Part shown: positions 41,539 through 48,738 of the stretch, piece by piece
Layout: each line of letters starts with the position of its first letter
Numbering within the stretch: the first letter of the stretch is position 1
Made by a program: the position numbers and the translations under genes
Source of the DNA: DSWT01 sp035373625
GTDB lineage: Bacteria > Chloroflexota > Anaerolineae > B4-G1 > SLSP01
Length of the DNA stretch: 64,000 bases
Assembly: GCA_035373625.1 (NCBI GenBank)
Contig: DAOSNS010000017.1
Coordinates: forward strand, 16,681 to 80,680
Reading direction: 5' to 3'
Notes under the pieces: model-generated
Told to the model about the DNA's origin: nothing
Seen by the model: the letters and a program-made list of their open reading frames with translations, nothing else
Database searches by the model: none

Positions 41539-43161
41539 ATGGATCCATTGCTCAGGGTCATCAATGTATCCAGAGCCTTCAGCGATTTGTGGGCGTTGGA
41601 AGGTGTAAGCCTGGATATTATGCCCGGCGAAGTCGTCGGTGTGGCCGGTAGCAGCGGGGCAGGCAAATCGGTGCTGGCAAAGATCGTCGCCGGGTTGTTC
41701 GAGCCGACCGGCGGCGATCTTTATTTTGACGGGCGCCGTTACAATGGATTGCGCCCGTATATAGCGCGAGAGATGGGCATCGAGATGATTCACCAAAAGC
41801 CGGAACTGGTGAATCAGCTCGACATCACGGCCAACGTTTTCCTGGGGCGCGAGGTCACCGGCGGGTTGTGGAAACGAAACATGCGCTGGGCCGACCGCAA
41901 AATAATGGATGCACGTACCCAGAGCATTATGGATGACCTGGGTGTGCACTTTCACTCCTTACACGAAAAAGCCGCCAACCTTTCCAGCGAGGAGCGCCAG
42001 ATCGTGGCAATTGCCCGCGCGCTGGTGGTTCCCTCGCGGTTGATGATCATTGATGGGCCGTTGGTGGGATTGGGGTTTGCTTTGCAGAAACGGCTGTTTG
42101 CGCTGGTCGAACGCTGGAAAGCGCGCGGCTGCGCGGTCATGATCTGCAGCGACAACCTCGGCGATCTCTTCGCCGCCACCGACCGCCTCATCGTGTTGAA
42201 CAAAGGACGCAAAGTTGCCGAGCGGCGCACCGACGAAACCACCCAGGAAGAAATCGTCGCCCTCATGGTCGGCACACCACCGCCCGAACAGGTCACGCCG
42301 TTGATCTGGGCACTCGACAGCTACTACCGCGCACGCGAACAGGCCGAAACATTGCGCCAAAATCAGGTGCTCCTCCAGCGTGACCTGGCGGCGCAAGATA
42401 CCCTTAACCGTCAATTGCTCGATCAGCTTTCACGGCAGGTCGCCGCGCTCAACAAAGCCAATGCCGCATTACAGGACGCCCAACGTCGGCTGTTGTTGGA
42501 ACGCGAGGATGAGCGCAAACACCTGGCGCGCGAGTTGCACGATCAGGCCATTCAGGATTTGCTGGGCATCGGCTATCAGATCGAGGAAATGCTCACCGGA
42601 CACAACGTTCCGGACGATCTGGCTGCCGGTCTAAGCCTCATCCAAGAGGATGTGCGCCGTCTCATCGGCGACCTGCGCCGCATTTGTAACAACCTCCGTC
42701 CGCCGGCCCTTGATAGTCTGGGGTTGGGCGCCGCCATCCGTTCTCATGCGCAACAGTGGGCCGAACGGTACGGCATCGAGTTGACGTTGGATATCGCTCC
42801 CGATCTGGGGCGGCTTCCCGAAGCTACCGAACTTTCCGTCTTCCGCATCATCCAAGAAGGGTTAAACAACATCCAGCAACATGCCCTGGCCACCCAGGCC
42901 ACCCTCAGCCTGCGGCACACTTCACCGCGCACCTTGGAGATCACCATCAGCGACAACGGCATCGGCCTGGCCGAAGATGCCGATCTCGCGGCGTTGGCTG
43001 CGAACAGTCATTATGGGCTACTCGGCATCAGTGAGCGCGTGGCGCTGCTCGGTGGAAAATTAAAATTGCAGAACCGTCCTTCCGGCGGATTGTTGATCAG
43101 TGTCGAAATCCCGCACCCACGCGTGCAGAACACCGAGATCACCCTGCCGCCCGAACCCTGA
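41539..43161 (+). CDS. Fusion of a degenerate sugar-ABC ATPase domain with a HisKA_3 histidine kinase
   Basis: The protein has 540 aa. Residues 4-245 are one CUT2-like ABC domain: Walker A 'GSSGAGKS' (37-44, K43 intact), Q-loop 'IHQKPELVNQLDITANVFLG' (Q86), signature-like 'LSSEERQIVAIARAL' (148-162). Walker B reads 'LMIIDGPLVGL' (the catalytic Glu is G173), and the switch His is D205 ('ICSDNLGDLF'). It should bind ATP but hydrolyse it poorly. Residues 265-322 form a coiled coil. Then comes a NarX/DesK-type kinase: 'LARELHDQAIQDLLGIGYQ' (H334), 'FRIIQEGLNNIQQHA', 'SDNGIGL', 'GLLGISERV'. There is no membrane helix. It directly follows xylH. I infer that it docks on the XylH coupling loop and reports transport to the divergent REC-HTH-REC regulator. 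Confidence 0.85.
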   Translation: MDPLLRVINVSRAFSDLWALEGVSLDIMPGEVVGVAGSSGAGKSVLAKIVAGLFEPTGGDLYFDGRRYNGLRPYIAREMGIEMIHQKPELVNQLDITANVFLGREVTGGLWKRNMRWADRKIMDARTQSIMDDLGVHFHSLHEKAANLSSEERQIVAIARALVVPSRLMIIDGPLVGLGFALQKRLFALVERWKARGCAVMICSDNLGDLFAATDRLIVLNKGRKVAERRTDETTQEEIVALMVGTPPPEQVTPLIWALDSYYRAREQAETLRQNQVLLQRDLAAQDTLNRQLLDQLSRQVAALNKANAALQDAQRRLLLEREDERKHLARELHDQAIQDLLGIGYQIEEMLTGHNVPDDLAAGLSLIQEDVRRLIGDLRRICNNLRPPALDSLGLGAAIRSHAQQWAERYGIELTLDIAPDLGRLPEATELSVFRIIQEGLNNIQQHALATQATLSLRHTSPRTLEITISDNGIGLAEDADLAALAANSHYGLLGISERVALLGGKLKLQNRPSGGLLISVEIPHPRVQNTEITLPPEP

Positions 43162-43236
43162 GCGCCGAGTGCTCAATCGTCATCTGTTGCGGCTCGACTT
43201 AAGTGTCACCGAAAGTTCTCTATGCTCTCTGCCCCT

Positions 43237-44490
43237 CTAATGTGAGGCGTTAGTCGTCTCATTTACCGCCGTCGGCTGCCACAGCATCATCAACACCGCA
43301 GCCGTCAGCGCCGTGGCCGCCCCAAAGAAGAACGGCGACGCCGGGCCGAAGCCGCCCCAGCGTCCCACCCCTTGCCACAATACGCCGGCAATCAAAGACG
43401 CCGGAAAATCCAGGACGCCCAAAATCGCATTGTACGTCCCATAAGCTGTGCCCCGTAGTGCTTCCGGCACCAGGTCGGCGACCATCGCTTTCGTCGTGCC
43501 AAAAGCCAGACCGTAGTAGATGCCGTAGATTGCGTACAGCACCCACACGTGCCAGCCCGTCCCGGCAACGGCAAAGCCCAAATAAATCGCCGCGTAGACC
43601 AGCCAGCCGCCGATGATGACGCGCCGCCGCCCGATTTTGTCGGAGATCGCACCGGCCGGCGTGCTGACCAGGGTATAAACCAGATTGAAGGTGATCAACA
43701 TCCCCAAAATGCCGATGACGCTCAGCCCACGTTCCTGTGCGCGCAGCACGAGAAAAGCATCCGATGAATTGCCGATGTCAAAGAGACCGACAATGAGCAT
43801 AAAAACCAGAAAACGTTTACCCAAACCCCGGAACATAATGCGCGGCGGTGACTGCGTCCTGGTCACAGCCACCTCTTGGGTGCCGACGGCAAGCGCGATG
43901 ACCGCCAGCACTGCCGGAATCAAACTGACCAGCACGACCGTTTGAAACGTCGCACGGGTTAGAACGCCTGTGTTTTGCTGCGCAAGCCACACAACCAGCA
44001 ACGCGATCATCAAACCTAACACGGCACCGGCGGTGTCGGCGGCGCGGTGAAACCCAAAGGCCAGTCCACGCTGCTTCTCATCAATACTGTCGGCGACGAG
44101 CGCGTCGCGCGGTGCGGTGCGCACCCCCTTGCCCACCCGGTCGGCCCAGCGCACACCGGCCACCAGGCCCCAGGTATCGGCAATGTAAAAGAACGGTTTG
44201 GCAAGCGCCGAAATCCCATATCCGGCCACCGCCAGCCACTTGCGCGTGCCCAACCGATCCGAGAGCCAACCGGAGAACATCTTGAGGAGGCTGCTTGTCG
44301 CCTCGGCGATGCCCTCGATCAAGCCGATGATGTTGGTTTTGACGCCCAACACGTTCGACAAAAACAGCGGCAAGATGTTGATGACCATCTCACTGGAAAT
44401 ATCCATGAAGAAACTGGTCAAACTCACCGCCCAGACATTGCGCGGCAACCCGCGCAGCTTGTCTTTGAATGAAACGGGTTTGTTATCCAT
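43237..44490 (-). CDS. MFS transporter, 12 helices
   Basis: The 417-aa protein has two six-helix halves. The loop 2-3 motif is 'GWLSDRLGTRKWLAVAGY' in the first half and 'GAISDKIGRRRVIIGGW' in the second. 'RWADRVGKGVRTAPRDALVA' after helix 4 is typical of a prokaryotic MFS subgroup (Rv/YfcJ-like) of unknown substrate. AGAGGAG lies 7 nt before the ATG. It converges with the ABC-kinase gene (75 nt between) and is divergent from the FAH gene, so a role in sugar-acid or drug export is possible but unproven. Confidence 0.85.
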   Translation of the reverse strand: MDNKPVSFKDKLRGLPRNVWAVSLTSFFMDISSEMVINILPLFLSNVLGVKTNIIGLIEGIAEATSSLLKMFSGWLSDRLGTRKWLAVAGYGISALAKPFFYIADTWGLVAGVRWADRVGKGVRTAPRDALVADSIDEKQRGLAFGFHRAADTAGAVLGLMIALLVVWLAQQNTGVLTRATFQTVVLVSLIPAVLAVIALAVGTQEVAVTRTQSPPRIMFRGLGKRFLVFMLIVGLFDIGNSSDAFLVLRAQERGLSVIGILGMLITFNLVYTLVSTPAGAISDKIGRRRVIIGGWLVYAAIYLGFAVAGTGWHVWVLYAIYGIYYGLAFGTTKAMVADLVPEALRGTAYGTYNAILGVLDFPASLIAGVLWQGVGRWGGFGPASPFFFGAATALTAAVLMMLWQPTAVNETTNASH

Positions 44491-44508
44491 ACACAGCTCC
44501 TCTCTGAA

Positions 44509-44557
44509 AATAGTCTAATAGTCGTTAGTCAGATAGTTCTATTGAGTCTAATAGTCG
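44509..44557. repeat. Octamer array, word AATAGTCG
   Basis: Six imperfect 8-mers (AATAGTCT, AATAGTCG, TTAGTCAG, ATAGTTCT, ATTGAGTC with one extra base, AATAGTCG) lie just 5' of the MFS start. The TAGTCG word recurs at 61013-61052. Confidence 0.65.
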
Positions 44558-44646
44558 GGTAAATACCTGTTAATGTAGCACCAGTCAGCCAATCGTCAAC
44601 CAGGTAACACATCCCAAGCAGAAAGCTAATGGGGTTTGATTTTGCC

Positions 44647-44678
44647 GATTTGCAGATTTCGCAAATCGCGGGGATAAT
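44647..44678 (+). promoter_or_regulatory. Promoter with operator dyad upstream of the FAH gene
   Basis: TTGCAG (44650-44655), a 17-nt spacer and GATAAT (44673-44678). A perfect inverted repeat GATTTGC-7 nt-GCAAATC (44647-44667) covers the -35 and half the spacer, so a bound protein would block polymerase. Regulator unknown; a sugar-acid-responsive repressor is plausible. Confidence 0.6.
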
Positions 44679-44709
44679 ATGCCCTATCACACAAATCGGA
44701 GGAACGACC

Positions 44710-45522
44710 ATGAACCTGACACGCCATCATACCTCACATGGTCCGCATTGGGCGCTCGACGGCGCGTACCTGCCACCAAGCTTTAACCTGGGACTGCTCC
44801 TCGAACTGCCCCGCGAAACCATCACGCGATTTCTGGCGACGCTACCCACAGAGGGCGCAGCCACGGGCGACCTGCTCGCCCCTATTGAAGCGGTGCAGGA
44901 AGTTTGGGCTGCCGGTGTGACCTATCTGCGCAGCCGCGACGCCCGCGAGGCCGAGTCGCAAACCGGCGACATCTACACGCGCGTCTACGTGGCCGAGCGG
45001 CCGGAGCTGTTCTTCAAGGCCGCGGGGTGGCGCGTCGTCGCGCCCGGCGATGCGATCCGCGTGCGCCCGGATAGCACGTGGGACGTGCCGGAGCCGGAAC
45101 TCACGCTCGTGATCAACCGGCACGGTGAAATCGTCGGTTACTGCGCGGGGAACGACGTTTCGTCGCGCAGCATCGAGGGCGAAAATCCGCTCTATCTGCC
45201 ACAGGCCAAAGTCTACAACGGCTCGTGCGCGCTGGGGCCGGGCATCGAAATCGCTACAGCGGATGCGCTGCGCGATGTGCCCATCCGCCTGGAGATTATC
45301 CGCCAGGGCGAGATGGTCTACACAGGCGAGGCCAGCACGTCGCAGATGAAGCGCACCTTCGAGGACCTGGCGGCCTACCTGTTCCGCGAACTTGACTTCC
45401 CCCACGGCGCGTTCTTGATGACCGGCACGTGCCTTGTCCCGCCGGATGGTTTCACCCTCACGCCGGGCGACATCGTCACAATTCACGTAGGCGAGTTGAA
45501 ATTACGCAACCCTGTAGAATGA
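44710..45522 (+). CDS. FAH-family protein, candidate 2-keto-3-deoxy-pentonate dehydratase
   Basis: The protein has 270 aa from the ATG at 44710 (GGAGG 8 nt upstream). The upstream frame overlaps the promoter, so it is not used. The metal site reads 'WDVPEPELTLVINRHGEIVG' (E128, E130) and 'GNDVSSRSIEGENPLYLPQAK' (D149). This is close to the 2-dehydro-3-deoxy-D-arabinonate dehydratase branch of the FAH superfamily (Sulfolobus KdaD), which makes 2,5-dioxopentanoate. The next gene encodes the enzyme that would oxidise that product, which supports the call. Another FAH activity (acylpyruvase type) is the alternative. Confidence 0.75.
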   Translation: MNLTRHHTSHGPHWALDGAYLPPSFNLGLLLELPRETITRFLATLPTEGAATGDLLAPIEAVQEVWAAGVTYLRSRDAREAESQTGDIYTRVYVAERPELFFKAAGWRVVAPGDAIRVRPDSTWDVPEPELTLVINRHGEIVGYCAGNDVSSRSIEGENPLYLPQAKVYNGSCALGPGIEIATADALRDVPIRLEIIRQGEMVYTGEASTSQMKRTFEDLAAYLFRELDFPHGAFLMTGTCLVPPDGFTLTPGDIVTIHVGELKLRNPVE

Positions 45523-45529
45523 AAAATTG

Positions 45530-45600
45530 AACCACGAATCTTCACGAATCTACACTAATTTTTCTCTCTATCGGTGAGAATTGGTGTAGATTCGTGGTTT
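45530..45600. repeat. Long inverted repeat between FAH and aldehyde dehydrogenase genes
   Basis: CACGAATCTACACTAATT (45543-45560) pairs with AATTGGTGTAGATTCGTG (45579-45596) with one mismatch and an 18-nt loop. A second AACCACGAATC at 45530 can pair perfectly with GATTCGTGGTT. Words of this kind (accacgaatc) are common in intergenic DNA of several uncultured phyla. Confidence 0.8.
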
Positions 45601-45616
45601 ATCGTTAGGAGGAACT

Positions 45617-47197
45617 ATGTCACTACAACCAGTTTTGATCAACGGCGAATGGCGCGTATCGGATGCGGTCGGAGAATTCGAGGCTATCAATCCATCAACA
45701 AAGACGGCGCTGCCGGAGACGTACCCTGTATCGAGTGCGACGGAGGTCGAAGAAGCGATCCGCGCCGGGTATGCGGCGGCGGTTGCGCTGCGGGCAATGT
45801 CGCCGGAGCAGATTGCGCGCTTCCTCGAAGTCTACGCGGACGCCATCGAAGCACGAGCCGACGCGCTGGTGGAACTCGCTTACACCGAGACCGCGCTGCC
45901 CAAATCGCCGCGCCTGCGCGATGTGGAACTGCCGCGCACAACGGATCAACTGCGGCAGGCCGCCGCCGCTGCCCGCGCACGCTCGTGGTGTCTCGCCACG
46001 ATTGACACGGCGCGCAACATCCGTTCGATGTACGGGCCGCTTGGCGGTCCGGTCGTCGTCTTCGGGCCTAACAATTTTCCGTTCGCGTTCGGCTCGGCAT
46101 CGGGCGGCGATTTCGCAGCAGCAATCGCGGCAGGCAATCCGGTCATCGCCAAAGCCAACACCGGCCATCCCGGCACAACGAAACTCTTCGCCGAAGCCGC
46201 GTTCGAGGCAATCCAAACCACGGGGATGCCGCCGGCGCTGGTGCAGCTGCTCTACCGCGTCAAACCGGATGTGGGCTATCGCCTGGTGAGCCACCCGCTG
46301 ATCGGCGCGACGGGCTTCACGGGCAGCCGCAGCGCAGGTCTGCGCCTCAAGGAAGCAGCGGACAAGGCCGGCAAGCCGATCTACCTGGAAATGTCGAGCA
46401 TCAATCCGGTCTTCGTGTTGCCCGGCGCGCTGGAGGAACGGCTTGACGCGGTTGCCGGCGAACTGTACGCTTCGTGCTCGATGGGTGTGGGGCAATTCTG
46501 CACCAAACCGGGCTTCGTCGTCGTGCTGCAAAATGAGAGAAGCGAAACCTTCTTTGAGAAGGTGAAGGAACACTTCCAGAACCCACCCGGCGTGCTGCTC
46601 GGCGAAAGCGGCGTTTGGACGATTGCCGATGCGGTGCAAAAGCTTCAGGCTGCGGGGGCACAGCTTGTCACTGGCGGATACGAGGTCGAGGGGGCGGGTT
46701 ATCGCTACGCGAATACACTTCTGCGCATCTCCGGTGACGATTACCTCAAGCGACCACACGATCTGCAAATCGAGGCATTTGGCGTCGTATCGCTCGTCGT
46801 CTTTGCGAAAGATGTCGCGCAGATGTGCGCCATCGCCGAATCGCTCGAAGGCAATCTCACCGGCTGCCTCTACAGCCACACCGGCGGCGACGATGACGTG
46901 CTCTACGATCAGGTCGCGCCGATCCTGCGCACCAAAGTCGGGCGGCTGCTCAACGACAAAATGCCCACCGGCGTCGCCGTCAGCCCGGCGATGAACCACG
47001 GCGGCCCCTACCCCGCGACGGGGCATCCCGGCTTCACCGCCGTCGGCGTCCCGGCTGCGATGCTGCGGTTTGGCGCGTTACATTGCTACGACAACGTCCG
47101 CCAGCACCGCCTGCCGCCAGAGTTGCGGGATAAGAATCCCACAGGGACGATGTGGCGGCTGATTGACGGGGTGTGGACGCAGAAGGATGTTGCGTGA
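45617..47197 (+). CDS. NADP-type aldehyde dehydrogenase, candidate 2-oxoglutarate semialdehyde dehydrogenase
   Basis: The protein has 526 aa. ALDH catalytic residues: N153 in 'FGPNNFPFAFG', E258 in 'YLEMSSINPVFVLPG', C295 in 'GVGQFCTKPGF'. The 'NNFPFAFGSASGGDFAAAI' and 'GHPGTTKLF' blocks identify the KGSADH branch. That branch converts 2,5-dioxopentanoate to 2-oxoglutarate at the end of oxidative pentose or glucarate/proline-type pathways. It follows the FAH gene with an inverted repeat between; AGGAGG lies 6 nt before the ATG. Together with the xylose importer it implies a Weimberg-type route, but no sugar dehydrogenase or aldonate dehydratase is in the window. Confidence 0.88.
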   Translation: MSLQPVLINGEWRVSDAVGEFEAINPSTKTALPETYPVSSATEVEEAIRAGYAAAVALRAMSPEQIARFLEVYADAIEARADALVELAYTETALPKSPRLRDVELPRTTDQLRQAAAAARARSWCLATIDTARNIRSMYGPLGGPVVVFGPNNFPFAFGSASGGDFAAAIAAGNPVIAKANTGHPGTTKLFAEAAFEAIQTTGMPPALVQLLYRVKPDVGYRLVSHPLIGATGFTGSRSAGLRLKEAADKAGKPIYLEMSSINPVFVLPGALEERLDAVAGELYASCSMGVGQFCTKPGFVVVLQNERSETFFEKVKEHFQNPPGVLLGESGVWTIADAVQKLQAAGAQLVTGGYEVEGAGYRYANTLLRISGDDYLKRPHDLQIEAFGVVSLVVFAKDVAQMCAIAESLEGNLTGCLYSHTGGDDDVLYDQVAPILRTKVGRLLNDKMPTGVAVSPAMNHGGPYPATGHPGFTAVGVPAAMLRFGALHCYDNVRQHRLPPELRDKNPTGTMWRLIDGVWTQKDVA

Positions 47198-47249
47198 GGC
47201 GTGAGAGGTGAAGCAGCCGATCATGCACCACATTCCACCTGGGAATGTT

Positions 47250-47723
47250 ATGGATATTCAGATTCGAGAGGCTGAATCGCACGAGTTGCCGGCGTTGCTG
47301 AGGCTGTACGAACACCTGCACGCCGAAGACGAACCGCTGCCGGATGCGGCGACGGTCGCGCAGGTGTGGAGCGAACTATGCAGCGATCCGAAATTGCACT
47401 GTCTTGTCGCCATAATGGATGAGACGCCAGTCGCGTCCTGCATCCTGGCGATCATCCCCAATCTGACGCGGGGCGCGCGACCTTATGGGCTGATCGAGAA
47501 CGTCGTCACCCACGCGGATTACCGTCGCCGGGGAATCGGCACGGCGCTGCTGCGTCACGCGCTGGCTATCGCGTGGCAGCACAACTGTTACAAAGTGATG
47601 CTGCTCACCGGGCGCAAGGACGAAAGTGTGCTGCGTTTCTACGAAAAGGCCGGTTTCCGGCAAGGCGTGAAGACGGGGTTCATCGCTTACCCGGATGATT
47701 ATGCAGGCGCACACAATTCATAA
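47250..47723 (+). CDS. GNAT-family N-acetyltransferase
   Basis: The protein has 157 aa from the ATG at 47250, chosen because 'MDIQIREAESHELPALLRLY' begins with beta1 of the fold. In-frame starts at 47208 (GTG) and 47223 (ATG) would add up to 14 residues; no ribosome binding site is strong. The acetyl-CoA loop is 'VVTHADYRRRGIGTALLRHA' and the C-terminal motif 'ESVLRFYEKAGFRQG'. Substrate unknown. Its last 29 nt overlap the next gene in another frame, so translation is probably coupled. Confidence 0.83.
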   Translation: MDIQIREAESHELPALLRLYEHLHAEDEPLPDAATVAQVWSELCSDPKLHCLVAIMDETPVASCILAIIPNLTRGARPYGLIENVVTHADYRRRGIGTALLRHALAIAWQHNCYKVMLLTGRKDESVLRFYEKAGFRQGVKTGFIAYPDDYAGAHNS

Positions 47724-48729
47724 GACATTAGCCCGATTACGCGATAACACAGGCGTCGTCATCCCCATCTATTTGCCGCAGGGGACGGAGACCAGCCCTG
47801 ACGCGCGCCTGGTGGAGGAAACCGTCGCTGCGTACTGCGCACAGGTCGGCAATCCCGCCGTCATCTGCCTGAGCGTAGACGGCACAGATTGCGGAGCCGA
47901 GGTAGCACTGCGGCTATCCCGTGAGTATGGTGTGTCGTGGTGCATCGGCGAAGAGAATCGCGGTAAGTTGTGGGGGGCTATCCACGGCGCACGGGTGCTG
48001 CTCAATAATGATAAATTGGACTATGTCGCCATCGTGGATCAGGATGGTGATCACTTTGCCAACGAGCTGCTCAACTTTGTGCGCGCCGCCGATCACATCC
48101 GCGCGCAGACGGGCGACGAGCGCGTGATGATTCTGGGCCGCCGCATCTCCTTACACCGCCCGATGGGATTCTTGCGCGGTGAGCTGGAGACGCTCGCCAA
48201 CCATGTGCTGCTCGATGCACTCCATTATCACGCTGCCGTAAGGGGCGTCCCGTTGCGCCTGGAATATGCCACGCTGTTCGATGAAGCGCCGGATTTCCAG
48301 TCGGGGTACAAGCTGTTCAGCCGGGCGACGGCGCAAGCCGTTTTCGATGCCGAACCGCGCCAGTGTGGCGTTTCCGACGTCGCTTACTACCGTCATGCCT
48401 GCGAAACGGTGATGGCGATTGAGGCGCTGGAAAGCGGCGCACTGCTGGGCGTGGTCAACCGCAGCACGTTCAACGAGCAGCCGGTCACGTACTTCGGCAA
48501 GCTCAATCAGGCCCGCGCCACGGCGGATATGATCATCTGGGGCTGCAAGCGGCTCGCCGTCCCCTACCCCTTCGTTGCCCAATGGCTGGCGAATCACACG
48601 CCGCGCCTGCTGCTCAATACTGTTGTTCCCCAGGGGAAAGAAGAGTTAGAACAAGTGCGGCAGTTGGTCAACGCAGCTTTCGAGGTGCAAGACACAGAAA
48701 CGGCTGGACTACAGCCGTTATTCGTGTAA
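47695..48729 (+). CDS. Unknown protein with glycosyltransferase-A-like features
   Basis: The protein has 344 aa and I cannot name a family with certainty. The first 150 residues read like a GT-A nucleotide-sugar fold: 'GVVIPIYLPQGTETSPDARL' (beta1), 'NPAVICLSVDGTDCG', 'ENRGKLWGAIHGARVLL', then 'LDYVAIVDQDGDHFANELLN', a DxD-like 'DQDGD' near residue 117. Later 'DFQSGYKLFSRATAQAVF' resembles the acceptor region of GT2-type enzymes. No membrane helix. A second ATG at 47701 is possible. Neighbours are a GNAT (overlapping by 29 nt) and an MFS gene 9 nt downstream, so the trio may build and move a modified sugar compound. Confidence 0.6.
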   Translation: MIMQAHTIHKTLARLRDNTGVVIPIYLPQGTETSPDARLVEETVAAYCAQVGNPAVICLSVDGTDCGAEVALRLSREYGVSWCIGEENRGKLWGAIHGARVLLNNDKLDYVAIVDQDGDHFANELLNFVRAADHIRAQTGDERVMILGRRISLHRPMGFLRGELETLANHVLLDALHYHAAVRGVPLRLEYATLFDEAPDFQSGYKLFSRATAQAVFDAEPRQCGVSDVAYYRHACETVMAIEALESGALLGVVNRSTFNEQPVTYFGKLNQARATADMIIWGCKRLAVPYPFVAQWLANHTPRLLLNTVVPQGKEELEQVRQLVNAAFEVQDTETAGLQPLFV

Positions 48730-48738
48730 GATTGTCAT

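Noticed and set aside
45695..47026. 443-codon open frame on the minus strand
   Set aside because: Antisense to the aldehyde dehydrogenase with all its catalytic motifs; composition is typical of a shadow frame.
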